DNA from: Clostridia bacterium
GTDB lineage: Bacteria; Bacillota; Clostridia; TANB77; CAG-508
Reading direction: 5' to 3'
Assembly (NCBI GenBank): GCA_017510525.1
Contig: JAFWNC010000003.1
Span: 1-64,000 of the forward strand
Length of the DNA stretch: 64,000 bases
The notes beneath the pieces were generated by a model. That model was not told the DNA's origin and ran no database searches. It worked only from the letters and a program-made list of their open reading frames with translations. Shown here one piece after another: positions 18,582-27,532 of this stretch (position 1 is its first letter; each line of letters begins with the position of its first letter). The position numbers and the translations under genes are program-made.

Positions 18582-19316
18582 TTAATACTCAACCTTTAAC
18601 AAATAAAGTCCATGAGCAGGAAAAGTCTTCCCAGCATTCTCCCTCTTCCCACTCTCAATAATCGAAGAAATCTCCTCAGGCTTAATCTTTCCAAGTCCAA
18701 CATAAACCAAAGTACCAACAATAATTCTAACCATATTATACAAAAAACCACTACCTGTAGCTTCAATAATAATTCTATCATCATCTCTTCTAACATCTAA
18801 CTTATAAATTGTTCTAACACTACTCTTACTACTAGTTCCACTAGCCTTAAAAGCTTTAAAATCATGCTCACCTTCAAAATATTTAGCAGCTTTTTTCATT
18901 AAAGTGACATCTAACTTCATAGGAACATGAACCTCTAATCCCCTATAAATTGCAGTTCCTTGTTCAGAATTATTTATAATATAACGATACGTCTTAGATT
19001 TCACAGAATATCTACTATGAAACCTTTCATCCACTTCTTCGGCAGATTTAATTACAATACTTTTCTTTAATTTAGAATTAATAGCAAAAGCAAATTTCTC
19101 AATTGGAATTTTACTCTCTGTCTTAAAATTTGCAGTTTGACCAAGGCTATGAACTCCAGCATCAGTTCTCCCAGAACCAATAAGTTCAACCTCTTCACCT
19201 GTTATCTCTGAAATAGCCTTCTCAATCTCGCCTTGTATATTTAATTTATCAGGCTGTTTTTGCCAACCATTAAACCCTTTACCATCATATTCTATTATTA
19301 ATTTAATATTTCTCAT
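18582..19316 (-). CDS. truA: tRNA pseudouridine(38-40) synthase
   Basis: 244 residues, normal length. Catalytic Asp in GSGRTDAGVHSLGQ near residue 52; YDGKGFNGWQKQ at the start; FLYNMVRIIVGTLVYVGLGK near 200. TruA makes pseudouridine in the anticodon stem-loop of many tRNAs. Monocistronic, with an R1 pair downstream. Confidence 0.96.
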   Translation of the reverse strand: MRNIKLIIEYDGKGFNGWQKQPDKLNIQGEIEKAISEITGEEVELIGSGRTDAGVHSLGQTANFKTESKIPIEKFAFAINSKLKKSIVIKSAEEVDERFHSRYSVKSKTYRYIINNSEQGTAIYRGLEVHVPMKLDVTLMKKAAKYFEGEHDFKAFKASGTSSKSSVRTIYKLDVRRDDDRIIIEATGSGFLYNMVRIIVGTLVYVGLGKIKPEEISSIIESGKRENAGKTFPAHGLYLLKVEY

Positions 19317-19371
19317 AAACTACTCCTAATTTTCAAAAGGGGAACGAAAAATCGCCCCCCTCTTTTGCAAC

Positions 19372-19629
19372 TTAGAAAATGTTGTTAATAATACCCTCGA
19401 GTTCATCCAGCTTTTCTATAGCATCTTTTTTACTGAAAGTAAAAGACTTAAGCTCTTGCTTAACATCCATAGCAATAGCAGGAACATCATCAAAGATGAA
19501 ATTGTCGCGGATAAAATCCATAAGAGTCATTAACATATTCCTCCGGATTATCATCTCAACATCATTTTCATTAGCCAGCTTAAAAGCTTTAAGCTGTTCT
19601 GATAAAATTTTCTTTAAAGCCGTTTTCAT
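19372..19629 (-). CDS. Unknown 85-residue helical protein (second codon class)
   Basis: ATG follows GGAGG. Helical and charged, with no signal peptide (MKTALKKILSEQLKAF ... DELEGIINNIF). No domain recognised. It has its own promoter and terminator. In-frame Arg CGG at 19543-19545 (MIIRRNM) with an intact frame on both sides, and CGC in FIRDNF, place it in the second codon class. Confidence 0.6.
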   Translation of the reverse strand: MKTALKKILSEQLKAFKLANENDVEMIIRRNMLMTLMDFIRDNFIFDDVPAIAMDVKQELKSFTFSKKDAIEKLDELEGIINNIF

Positions 19630-19698
19630 GCCATAACCTCCTCGTTGTTTTTAAGAAATTTTACAGAATTAACTACGTTAACATAAGTATTATATCAC

Positions 19699-19728
19699 AA
19701 AAAAGAGCACAACGCAATGTGCTCTTCA
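19699..19728 (-). terminator. Terminator of cdaA
   Basis: AAAAAAGAGCAC-AACGCAAT-GTGCTCTT just past the cdaA stop. The same bases hold the -35 region of the 19372 gene (TTGCGT, 17 nt, TATAAT on the minus strand). Confidence 0.6.
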
Positions 19729-20646
19729 TTATTTCTCTTCTTCTTCAACTTTTTCTTCTTTTTCTTTTTTCTTTTTTAACTTTTCTTTAGTCTTTGTAAT
19801 TGTTCCCATGTTTCTAGCCGTAATTAAATATTTAATAAGAATTTTCTTTAAAGTTTCCTCTTTAACATCTGCAATTAAAGTTCCATCTTTAGCTATAGAA
19901 ATCTTTCCAGTCTCCTCAGAAACAACAACAACAATACTATCAGTTTCCTTTGAAATTCCAATAGCAGCTCTATGTCTTGTACCTAATTCTTTAGCTATAT
20001 CCTTATCATCAGCTAAAGGAAGCATACATGAAGCAGCAGCAATTTTATGGTCACTTATAACAACAGCACCATCATGAAGTGGAGTTCTTGGAACAAATAT
20101 ATTAACAAGTAATTGAGGCGAAATCTCAGCATCCATAATTATACCTGTTTCAATAATATCATTAATTTTTATATCTCTTTCAATAACTATTAAAGCACCT
20201 GTTTTTGTAGCTGAAAGTTCAGTAGCCGCAATAGAAATCTTATAAATATTTTCCTTAGTTTTTACTTCTATACTTTTATCTAATCCAAAAAATCTTGTAA
20301 ACTTACTAGTACCAAGTTGTTCAAGTCCTCTTCTTAGTTCTGGTTGGAATATAACAATTAATGCTAAAACTCCCCAATTCATTACAGCAGTTAAAATGTA
20401 ATTCAATATATTTAATTTGAAAATACCACTAATCCATGTTGCAATAATTAAAAAGAAAATACCTTTAATAAGTTGCCACATTCTAGTATTTTTAACAACC
20501 TTAAAACTATTAACCAATAGAAAAATAACAATCACTAAATCAATTATAAGCATAATAAGATTAATTGGATGGTTTTGAAGGTTTTCTAAATATGATAAAA
20601 TATTATTTTCATAAAAACCTTTTAAGTCTAATTTAAAATTCTCCAT
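19729..20646 (-). CDS. cdaA: Diadenylate cyclase CdaA
   Basis: 305 residues. Three N-terminal membrane helices (about 25-95), then the DAC domain with LHDGAVVIS near 205 and GTRHRAAIG near 238, the ATP-binding DGA and RHR motifs. It makes the essential messenger c-di-AMP from two ATP, controlling K+ and osmolyte uptake. The C-terminus is a Lys/Glu-rich tail. cdaR and glmM, the common partners, are not next to it; a 34-codon membrane ORF sits upstream instead. Confidence 0.95.
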   Translation of the reverse strand: MENFKLDLKGFYENNILSYLENLQNHPINLIMLIIDLVIVIFLLVNSFKVVKNTRMWQLIKGIFFLIIATWISGIFKLNILNYILTAVMNWGVLALIVIFQPELRRGLEQLGTSKFTRFFGLDKSIEVKTKENIYKISIAATELSATKTGALIVIERDIKINDIIETGIIMDAEISPQLLVNIFVPRTPLHDGAVVISDHKIAAASCMLPLADDKDIAKELGTRHRAAIGISKETDSIVVVVSEETGKISIAKDGTLIADVKEETLKKILIKYLITARNMGTITKTKEKLKKKKEKEEKVEEEEK

Positions 20647-20657
20647 TTATATTTCTC

Positions 20658-20762
20658 CTATTTTGATAATAAGTAAAATAAGAAAGTGCTAATTGAACCA
20701 AATACCATAAAAACAACCATTAATCCAGCAACTATTCTTGTAATTATTTTTCCTTTATTCAT
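20658..20762 (-). CDS. 34-residue single-helix membrane protein upstream of cdaA
   Basis: ATG at 20762 to TAG at 20658. The product starts MNKGKIITRIVAGLMVVF, is hydrophobic to about residue 31 and ends LLSK, so one membrane helix with a basic N-terminus. It ends 11 bases before cdaA, so the two are likely co-transcribed. It may modulate CdaA as CdaR does elsewhere, but this is inference from position only. Confidence 0.55.
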   Translation of the reverse strand: MNKGKIITRIVAGLMVVFMVFGSISTFLFYLLSK

Positions 20763-20879
20763 ACAAAATTACCTCTTTTCTTTCTTAAAAATCACTACAT
20801 TTTTAGTTTAACATATTCAAAAATTTTTTTCAATCACTATTTTAAAAATGTTAAATTTTACAATATTCGATTTATCTAT

Positions 20880-20907
20880 TGTCTTTTTTTTTGCATATGA
20901 TATAATC
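20880..20907 (+). promoter_or_regulatory. Promoter of pflB
   Basis: TTGTCT, 16-nt spacer, TATAAT (20902-20907) with an extended -10 TG one base before it. Confidence 0.55.
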
Positions 20908-20948
20908 ACCATAGATCAAAAAAATAGTTCTCAAGGAGGTATGGAATT

Positions 20949-23183
20949 ATGGATTTTGAAGAATGGAAAGACTTTGTTGATGGAGATTGGAAAAGTGAAA
21001 TAAATGTAAGAGATTTTATTCAAAAAAACTACACTCCATATGAAGGAAACTCAAAATTTTTAGCAGAAGCTACAGAAAACACAAAGAAACTTTGGGATGA
21101 AGTTTTAGAATTATATAAAAAAGAAAGAGAAAATGGTGGTGTTTTAGAAATATCTAATGATATCGCCTCTACAATATCTAGTCATGATGCTGGATATATA
21201 GATAAAAATCTTGAAAAAATAGTAGGTCTACAAACTGAGAAACCGCTTAAAAGAGCAATAATGCCAAGTGGTGGAATTAGAATTGTAGAACAATCATGTG
21301 AAGCTTATGGAAAAAAGGTCTCAGACAAAATCGAAGATATTTACCATAATTACAGAAGAACACATAATGATGGAGTTTTCACTGCATATACTCCTGAAAT
21401 TAGAGCAGCTAGAACATCTCATATTATTACAGGTCTACCTGATGGATATGGACGTGGAAGAATAATTGGAGATTATAGACGTATTGCTCTATATGGAATT
21501 GATAGATTAATCGAAGATAAAAAAGCACAATTTGCAAATGCTATTTTACATGATGTTACTGAATATATAATTCAAGAAAGAGAAGAAATTCATGATCAAA
21601 TAGAAGCGTTAGAAGAATTAAAAGTTATGGCTGAAAAATATGGATTTGATATTTCAAAACCAGCAAAAGATGCTGTAGAAGCTGTTCAATGGCTATATTT
21701 TGGATATCTAGGAGCTGTAAAGCAACAAAATGGAGCTGCAATGAGTATTGGTAGAACTTCTACATTCTTAGATATTTATTTTGAAAGAGATTTAAAGCAA
21801 GGTAAATTAACAGAAGCTGAAGCACAAGAAATAATGGACCACTTTGTTATGAAATTGAGAATGGTAAGATTTTTAAGAACTCCTAAATATGATGAATTAT
21901 TTAGTGGTGATCCAGTTTGGGTTACAGAATCAATTGGCGGTATGGGATTAGATGGAAGAACTTTAGTTACTAAAAACTCATTTAGAGTACTTCATACTCT
22001 TGAAACATTAGGGCCTGCTCCAGAGCCAAACTTAACAGTATTATGGTCTACTAATTTACCAAAAGGATTTAAAGATTTTTGCACTGGATTATCAATAAAG
22101 ACAAGTTCAATCCAATATGAAAATGATGACTTAATGAGAGGCTATTGGGGTGATGATTACGGAATAGCTTGTTGTGTATCTGCTATGAGAATTGGAAAAC
22201 AAATGCAATTCTTTGGAGCTAGATGTAATTTAGCAAAATCACTTCTATACGCTATAAATGGTGGTAGAGACGAAATTACTGGAAAACAAGTTGCACCAAA
22301 ATTTGAAGCTATTACTTCTGATTATTTAGATTATGATGAAGTAATGGAAAAATTTGATAATATAATGGAATGGGTTTCTAAAATCTATATAAATGCATTA
22401 AATATTATTCACTATATGCATGATAAATACTGTTATGAAAGCTTAGAAATGGCTTTACATGATAAAGATATTTTTAGAACAATGGCTTGTGGAATTGCTG
22501 GGCTATCAGTTGTAGCCGATTCCCTATCTGCTATAAAATATGCTAAAGTAAAAGTAATTCGTGATGAATCTGGTTTAGCAGTTGATTACAAAGTTGAAGG
22601 TGATTTTCCTAAATACGGAAATGATGATGACAGAGTTGATAGTATAGCTGTTGATATAGTAAAAAAATTTATGAACAAATTAAGAAAACAAAAAACATAT
22701 AGATTATCTAAACCTACAATGTCAATCTTAACAATTACTTCAAATGTAGTTTATGGAAAACATACAGGAAGTACTCCTGATGGAAGAAAAGCTGGAGAAC
22801 CTTTTGGACCTGGAGCAAATCCTCTACATGGAAGAGATACTCATGGTGCACTTGCAGTATTAAATACAATATCAAAACTTCCTTACAAACATGCTGAAGA
22901 TGGAATTTCTTACACATTTGCAATTGTTCCATCTGCACTTGGAAAATCTGATAAAGATAGAGTTAATAATCTTACTTCTCTACTTGATGGATATTTTGCA
23001 AAAATGAGCCATCATATAAATGTAAATGTATTTGATAGAAGTTTACTTTTAGATGCAATGGATCATCCTGAAAAATATCCTCAACTAACAATAAGAGTTT
23101 CTGGTTATGCTGTTAACTTTATAAAACTAACTAGAGAGCAACAATTAGACGTAATTAACAGAACAATTCATGAGAAATTTTAA
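20949..23183 (+). CDS. pflB: Formate C-acetyltransferase (pyruvate formate-lyase)
   Basis: 744 residues. This glycyl-radical enzyme splits pyruvate with CoA to acetyl-CoA and formate in anaerobic fermentation. The active-site Cys pair is in GIACCVSAM near residue 410, and the radical Gly is in RVSGYAVNF near 720. The start (MDFEEWKDF) follows AAGGAGG. The activating enzyme pflA lies 230 bases downstream, separated by structured repeat R3. Confidence 0.97.
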   Translation: MDFEEWKDFVDGDWKSEINVRDFIQKNYTPYEGNSKFLAEATENTKKLWDEVLELYKKERENGGVLEISNDIASTISSHDAGYIDKNLEKIVGLQTEKPLKRAIMPSGGIRIVEQSCEAYGKKVSDKIEDIYHNYRRTHNDGVFTAYTPEIRAARTSHIITGLPDGYGRGRIIGDYRRIALYGIDRLIEDKKAQFANAILHDVTEYIIQEREEIHDQIEALEELKVMAEKYGFDISKPAKDAVEAVQWLYFGYLGAVKQQNGAAMSIGRTSTFLDIYFERDLKQGKLTEAEAQEIMDHFVMKLRMVRFLRTPKYDELFSGDPVWVTESIGGMGLDGRTLVTKNSFRVLHTLETLGPAPEPNLTVLWSTNLPKGFKDFCTGLSIKTSSIQYENDDLMRGYWGDDYGIACCVSAMRIGKQMQFFGARCNLAKSLLYAINGGRDEITGKQVAPKFEAITSDYLDYDEVMEKFDNIMEWVSKIYINALNIIHYMHDKYCYESLEMALHDKDIFRTMACGIAGLSVVADSLSAIKYAKVKVIRDESGLAVDYKVEGDFPKYGNDDDRVDSIAVDIVKKFMNKLRKQKTYRLSKPTMSILTITSNVVYGKHTGSTPDGRKAGEPFGPGANPLHGRDTHGALAVLNTISKLPYKHAEDGISYTFAIVPSALGKSDKDRVNNLTSLLDGYFAKMSHHINVNVFDRSLLLDAMDHPEKYPQLTIRVSGYAVNFIKLTREQQLDVINRTIHEKF

Positions 23184-23190
23184 TTATAAG

Positions 23191-23378
23191 AATGAACCTA
23201 TTATATATTAATTTTCGAAATCCCCCGCGCAGCGACCAAACGAGGATTTTTAATCCGAGTGCGATTGAAACAGCCCTATCAGATAAAATACTCAAAGTTT
23301 CAAATTTATTTGAAACTTTGTAGGATAAGGGCTGTGACAGCAAGGGCGTAAGAAAATTCATATATAATAAGGTTCATT
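23191..23378. repeat. Structured repeat R3, copy 2, between pflB and pflA
   Basis: 188 bases. Same core as copy 1, with inner hairpin AAAGTTTCAAAT-TT-ATTTGAAACTTT and an extra GGATT-TTTA-ATCC hairpin. Outer arms AATGAACCTATTATATATTA... and ...TATATAATAAGGTTCATT pair almost perfectly but differ from the arms of copy 1. No ORF inside. Confidence 0.75.
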
Positions 23379-23414
23379 ATTTTATATTATAATATTAAAT
23401 AAGAGGAGAAAAAA

Positions 23415-24134
23415 ATGAACGATCTAATCGGAAAAATTCATTCAGTAGAAACCTTTGGAACAGTTGACGGTCCAGGAATAAGATATGTAATATTCATGCA
23501 AGGCTGTCCATTAAAATGCAAATACTGCCATAATAGAGACACATGGGAAATCGGAACAGGCCTAGAAGTTACATCAGAAAACCTAGTAAAACAAATCTTA
23601 AAATATAAAACATATATCCAAACTTCTGGCGGTGGTGTAACAGCATCAGGCGGAGAAGCCCTACTACAAGCAAAATTTCTAACAAACCTATTTAAAGAAC
23701 TACAACAAAAAGGCATCCATACCGCACTAGATACAGCCGGAAGCCTACCAATAAATGATGATATAAAAGAATTATTAAAATACACAGACCTTATTTTACT
23801 TGATATAAAACATATAAATAATGAAAAGTGTATAGAATTAACAGGTTCTAGCAATACAAACGAATTAAATTTTGCAAAATATCTATCAGAAAACAATATT
23901 CCAATGTGGATACGCCAAGTAATAGTCCCAGGAATTACTGATGACAAAAAAGATTTAGAAAAATTAAAAGAATTTATTTCAACACTTAAAAGTGTTGAAA
24001 AAGTTGAACTACTTCCCTATCACAATCTAGGAAAATTCAAATGGACAAATCTTGGCTTTGAATATCCATTAGAAAACACTCCTCAAGCAACAGAAGAAGA
24101 CATACAAAAAGCCAAGGAAATCTTAGAAATTTGA
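23415..24134 (+). CDS. pflA: Pyruvate formate-lyase activating enzyme
   Basis: 239 residues, radical-SAM enzyme that installs the glycyl radical on PflB. The 4Fe-4S motif CPLKCKYC (CxxxCxxC) is at residue 31, followed by SGGGVTASGGEALLQ. It starts after GAGGAG. Ends in TGA, a genuine stop here. It may be transcribed with pflB through the R3 element. Confidence 0.96.
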   Translation: MNDLIGKIHSVETFGTVDGPGIRYVIFMQGCPLKCKYCHNRDTWEIGTGLEVTSENLVKQILKYKTYIQTSGGGVTASGGEALLQAKFLTNLFKELQQKGIHTALDTAGSLPINDDIKELLKYTDLILLDIKHINNEKCIELTGSSNTNELNFAKYLSENNIPMWIRQVIVPGITDDKKDLEKLKEFISTLKSVEKVELLPYHNLGKFKWTNLGFEYPLENTPQATEEDIQKAKEILEI

Positions 24135-24159
24135 TTTTTTTTCATTAATATGGTATAAT
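24131..24159 (+). promoter_or_regulatory. Promoter and structured leader of 24250..24489
   Basis: TTGATT (24131-24136), 17-nt spacer, TATAAT (24154-24159). The leader that follows can form GAAGCAC...GTGCTTC and TAGCC-TTATTA-GGCT hairpins before GGAGG. Confidence 0.6.
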
Positions 24160-24249
24160 TATTTTATGTAACGTAATTGTGAAGCACAAAATCCAACATA
24201 ACAAGTGCTTCATTATAGCCTTATTAGGCTTCAGCTATAGGAGGACATT

Positions 24250-24489
24250 ATGATGAAAAATTACAGTACAAACGGATGTGGAATAAAATTAAACTACTGC
24301 CAATACGGCAGCAAGCCACCATTCGAAAAGGTAAAAGTTGCCGTTGATGCAGGACGCTACTGGTTAACTTACCCAGAAGTTGCTAAAAATGCAACAAAAA
24401 ATTCTATTATCTGGGCAGGAAAACCCGAAGAACTGGGAATATCTATTCCTGGAGCTTCTAAAAATCAATTAGTTTTCATCCAACTGTAA
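24250..24489 (+). CDS. Unknown 79-residue protein (second codon class)
   Basis: Two adjacent ATGs follow GGAGG; either may start. The product (MKNYSTNGCGIKLNYC ... ASKNQLVFIQL) is small and soluble with Cys at positions 10 and 17 or so and no recognised fold. Monocistronic, with a consensus promoter, structured leader and GC-rich terminator. Codon use is less AT-biased than pflA. Confidence 0.6.
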   Translation: MMKNYSTNGCGIKLNYCQYGSKPPFEKVKVAVDAGRYWLTYPEVAKNATKNSIIWAGKPEELGISIPGASKNQLVFIQL

Positions 24490-24492
24490 TAC

Positions 24493-24527
24493 AAAGAGAC
24501 TCGCGTTCTTACGCGAGCCTCTTTCTT
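24493..24527. terminator. Terminator of 24250..24489
   Basis: AAAGAGACTCGCGT-TCTT-ACGCGAGCCTCTTT, a strong stem followed by T-rich sequence. Confidence 0.75.
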
Positions 24528-24548
24528 TAATCACATATGTATTCTTTC

Positions 24549-24574
24549 GTAGCGGAGCTAAAGTAGTGCTCCAT
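24549..24574. repeat. R2 palindrome directly after LPKTGM gene
   Basis: CGTAGCGGAGCTAAAGTAGTGCTCCATA, 11 bases from the stop codon of the surface protein. Confidence 0.6.
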
Positions 24575-24584
24575 AAAAAACTAT

Positions 24585-25817
24585 TTACATTCCAGTCTTA
24601 GGAAGTTTATTAATAACAGTCTCAACTGGCTTCTTTAAGTTATCAACAACAAGACTTACCTCTTCATTTAAATCAACTTTAAATTCAATCTTTCTCTCAA
24701 ATCTCTCATAACCATCAGGCGCTTTAATCTCCTCTAAATAATAATTACCCGGTAAAATCCCCTCAATAGTTACAATACCATTCTCATCAACTTTTACGTC
24801 ATCATAAACAATATTTGAATTACTATCTAGAACCCTAAATTCAGCACCAGGTAAAAAAGCTTTTGAATCAACATCTTGTTTTTTGATAATAAGCTTACTA
24901 GTATTTTTGTTATACTTAACTTCTAAACTACCTTCACCAATCTCAAAAATCTCACCGGTTAAAGCATAGTTTTGAAGACCTGGATCATTAGAATTACCAT
25001 ATAAAACTGGTTTTGTTGCAACATCACCTCTTACTTTTAAACTAATACTTCCGTCTTTTTTTAATTCATTAATAGGAATTAATAACTTAAAATTCTCTCC
25101 AGAATTAAAAGAACCTTTCTCATTATTCTCAATATCAACCAATTTTGTTCCAGGAGTAATATCTCCTGAAATATTAACAGTGTAATCCTTTATTTGAGCT
25201 AAAGCAGAAACACTAAATTCTTTACTAATGTAATTCCCATCTATCTCATCAATTTTCCATAAATCACTTTTTTCAATTATTTCAAAATCTGGACTAACCT
25301 TCGAACTACTAGAATTTCTTGCAGAATAAACAATTTGCTTCAAAGCATTCAAAGCTCTCTCCCCTGCTTCTCCAATAGGTTCATACTTCCAAAAATCATC
25401 TTCATCAAAGCCATATAAAATACAATATAAAGCCTGTTTAGTTGCAGCATAAGCCTCATCTTCACTTGCGACTCCAAGCTCGGCTAAACTTTTATAAGGA
25501 TAACCATTTGTTATAACTCTCCAAACAAGAGAATCTGAAATAGCTTCATCAACACTAACAGAATATTCTCCAACTTCTCCAACTCCATCTAACTCAATAT
25601 TTAAACAATAAGCTGGATACTCTCCACTACCATCATTATAAAAAACTTTAGTAACAACAATAGGGGCATTATTGTTTCTATTAATAAACAAATCCTCACA
25701 TCTTCCCTTTGAATACATATTAGCACTATCAATTTTAAAACTAGCTTTAACATAACCTAGGCTAGCAAACATCATTAGAATAATAGTTATAATAAATAAC
25801 CTTTTTATAATTTTCAT
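24585..25817 (-). CDS. Thioester/SpaA-type surface protein ending LPKTGM
   Basis: 410 residues. Signal peptide 1-25. A thioester-type domain follows (YPAYCLN near 68, TKQALYCILYG near 125), the Cys and Gln arrangement of covalent surface adhesins. A SpaA-like isopeptide beta-domain is near 310-395 (LIIKKQDVDSKAFLPGAEFRV, then NYYLEEIKAPDGY). The chain ends KLPKTGM with no hydrophobic helix or basic tail after the sortase motif, which is unusual. A sortase gene lies immediately upstream on the same strand. Likely a cell-surface adhesin or fibre protein. Confidence 0.85.
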   Translation of the reverse strand: MKIIKRLFIITIILMMFASLGYVKASFKIDSANMYSKGRCEDLFINRNNNAPIVVTKVFYNDGSGEYPAYCLNIELDGVGEVGEYSVSVDEAISDSLVWRVITNGYPYKSLAELGVASEDEAYAATKQALYCILYGFDEDDFWKYEPIGEAGERALNALKQIVYSARNSSSSKVSPDFEIIEKSDLWKIDEIDGNYISKEFSVSALAQIKDYTVNISGDITPGTKLVDIENNEKGSFNSGENFKLLIPINELKKDGSISLKVRGDVATKPVLYGNSNDPGLQNYALTGEIFEIGEGSLEVKYNKNTSKLIIKKQDVDSKAFLPGAEFRVLDSNSNIVYDDVKVDENGIVTIEGILPGNYYLEEIKAPDGYERFERKIEFKVDLNEEVSLVVDNLKKPVETVINKLPKTGM

Positions 25818-25862
25818 TTCAACATCCCTTCTTATACTCTCTTATATTCCAAAATTCTTTAT

Positions 25863-25890
25863 TGTAGGGGCGTGGCGTGTCCCCGCCCAT
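25863..25890. repeat. R1 palindrome
   Basis: GTAGGGGCGTGGCGTGTCCCCGCCC between the surface protein and sortase genes. Confidence 0.55.
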
Positions 25891-25898
25891 TATTTTTT

Positions 25899-26444
25899 TT
25901 ACTTTTCTTTTCCAATAACACATCTTCTGTATTCTGGTTCATTTTCAACACAAGTAATTAAAGTAATAATTTTCTCCTCTGTATTTTCTAAAACCTCAAC
26001 TTGAGTATCTTTAATAATATTCATTTCAGAAACACTAAATCTTAAAGCAATACCATGATAATAATAAATAATCTCATCACCAAATTCTAAATTCTTGATA
26101 TTTTCGAAATAATTAACAGGATACCCTCTATTATGAGCTGCTAATGCAATATTCCCATCAGAATATCCAGTAGTCTCAAAATGACCAATCCAATTATTCA
26201 AAACCTCGTCATCAGTTCCATCAGCAATTTCAGCATCTAAACCAATACAAGGAATAGTTAACCTCCATATATTATCCAGATTATTTTCAATTATAATTTC
26301 TTCACTCTCGATAAAATTTTCATTAGTAACAACATTTAAAATTTTTTGATTACATTTATCAGATTTTAAAAACAAAATATTCACAAAAATAAGGATAAAA
26401 ACAAATATAATGAATAAAATTTTTTTTAAAGATTTTAAGATCAT
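25899..26444 (-). CDS. Sortase, class D-like
   Basis: 181 residues from ATG 26444, with GGGGTG upstream. One N-terminal membrane helix (8-28), then a sortase barrel. His is in LAAHNRGYP near 105, catalytic Cys in TLITCVENEPEYRR near 167 and Arg in YRRCVIG near 176. The TLxTC...R triad is complete. It probably anchors or polymerises the LPKTGM protein encoded directly downstream. Confidence 0.88.
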   Translation of the reverse strand: MILKSLKKILFIIFVFILIFVNILFLKSDKCNQKILNVVTNENFIESEEIIIENNLDNIWRLTIPCIGLDAEIADGTDDEVLNNWIGHFETTGYSDGNIALAAHNRGYPVNYFENIKNLEFGDEIIYYYHGIALRFSVSEMNIIKDTQVEVLENTEEKIITLITCVENEPEYRRCVIGKEK

Positions 26445-26874
26445 CACCCCTTTTCAGTAATTTAACACTCCCTGAAAATAGTGTAATAATTTAATTGAAT
26501 AAAAACACCATTTTTGAAACAAAAACTAATATTGATTTTAAAAATAAACAAACTAAAAACCAACATAATGTCAAAGAAAAAAAACATACTTGAAAACTAC
26601 TACACTATCTTAGAGAAGTGCCTAGTTCCTAGAAAAGCACGGTAAGTGCCTCTTAATGAATAAAAACTTTTGAATACAAAATTGCAATTTCTACCTACAA
26701 GATAACATAAAAGGTTTCAATTGTAAAGAAAAACTCATCGACAAATTTCGACAAATATTTTTTCAAAGTCCTTCTGCTCTAGCATTTTAAATATTTTTTA
26801 TTTTTCTATACCATTTTTCAATTAACTATGATATAATTCAAAAAGAATTTTTTTAAAGAAAGGTCGTAATTCTC
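26445..26874. other. 430-base gap between sortase and DUF4364 genes
   Basis: Divergent upstream regions. There is an extended -10 (TGATATAAT near 26829) for the plus-strand gene. Near 26630-26660 the minus strand has two direct AGGCACTT copies around TAGGAACTAG. No ORF, RNA gene or known riboswitch recognised. Confidence 0.4.
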
Positions 26875-27405
26875 ATGAAACTAGCAGAAGACAATTCAAC
26901 ACTTGCAGAAAACAAATTATTAGTATTATATATTTTAAATAAAATTGGAAAACCAATAAGCCAGAAAGCGCTATTAGAATTAATAGTATCAATAACTGAA
27001 CTAAACTACTTTTACTTTCAACAATTTCTATTAGACCTAATAGAAAACAATTATGTAATAGAATATGAAAAAGATGGTGAACAACTATATAAAATAACAA
27101 TTGAAGGGAAACGAGCAATAGAACTTACAGCTGATATGATACCAGGAATCTTAACACTAAAAGTAGATAATAACCTAAAAGAAAACTTAGAAGAAATTGA
27201 AGATAAATTCTCAGTATCAGCAGACTACACACCAACAGACGAAAACCACTTCATAGTAAAATGTAAAATAGTTGAAAATAACAACACAATGTTTGAACTA
27301 CAAACATTCGCTGGATCAAAAGAACAAGCCAAAATAATAGTAGACAACTGGAACAACAACGCAGAAAAAATATATCCAGAAATATTAAATTTATTAACAA
27401 AATAA
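26875..27405 (+). CDS. DUF4364 family protein
   Basis: 176 residues. The N-terminal half is winged-helix-like (NKLLVLYILNKIGKPISQKALLELIV), and the second half is alpha/beta (FELQTFAGSKEQAKIIVDNW). The layout fits DUF4364, a conserved clostridial family of unknown function thought to bind DNA. Native codon use, no in-frame CGG. Ends before an R1 repeat. Confidence 0.8.
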   Translation: MKLAEDNSTLAENKLLVLYILNKIGKPISQKALLELIVSITELNYFYFQQFLLDLIENNYVIEYEKDGEQLYKITIEGKRAIELTADMIPGILTLKVDNNLKENLEEIEDKFSVSADYTPTDENHFIVKCKIVENNNTMFELQTFAGSKEQAKIIVDNWNNNAEKIYPEILNLLTK

Positions 27406-27424
27406 GTTTGCACATCTTCATTGG

Positions 27425-27460
27425 TAGTGGGCGGGCGTGGAAACCCGCCCCTACAGTTTA
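27425..27460. repeat. R1 palindrome
   Basis: GGGCGGGCGTGGAAACCCGCCCCTAC. Confidence 0.6.
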
Positions 27461-27469
27461 CCATGGAAA

Positions 27470-27527
27470 TATTGGGACGGTTCTCTTCTTTCAAAAAAAT
27501 TGAAAGAAGAGAACCGTCCCAATATTT
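27470..27527. repeat. Near-perfect 24-bp palindrome, probable bidirectional terminator
   Basis: AATATTGGGACGGTTCTC ... GAGAACCGTCCCAATATT with a TTCTTTC/GAAAGAA inner stem and a 9-base A/T loop. It sits between converging genes. Confidence 0.7.
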
Positions 27528-27532
27528 CGTTT

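Noticed and set aside
24131-24140. TGA read as sense codon
   Set aside because: pflA and other genes end properly at TGA; the two misleading TGA stops (dnaE, ylbJ zero frame) are explained by the CGG shift.
26620-26670. Riboswitch or invertible promoter near the sortase gene
   Set aside because: Only short direct AGGCACTT repeats; no known aptamer consensus and no flanking recombination sites.
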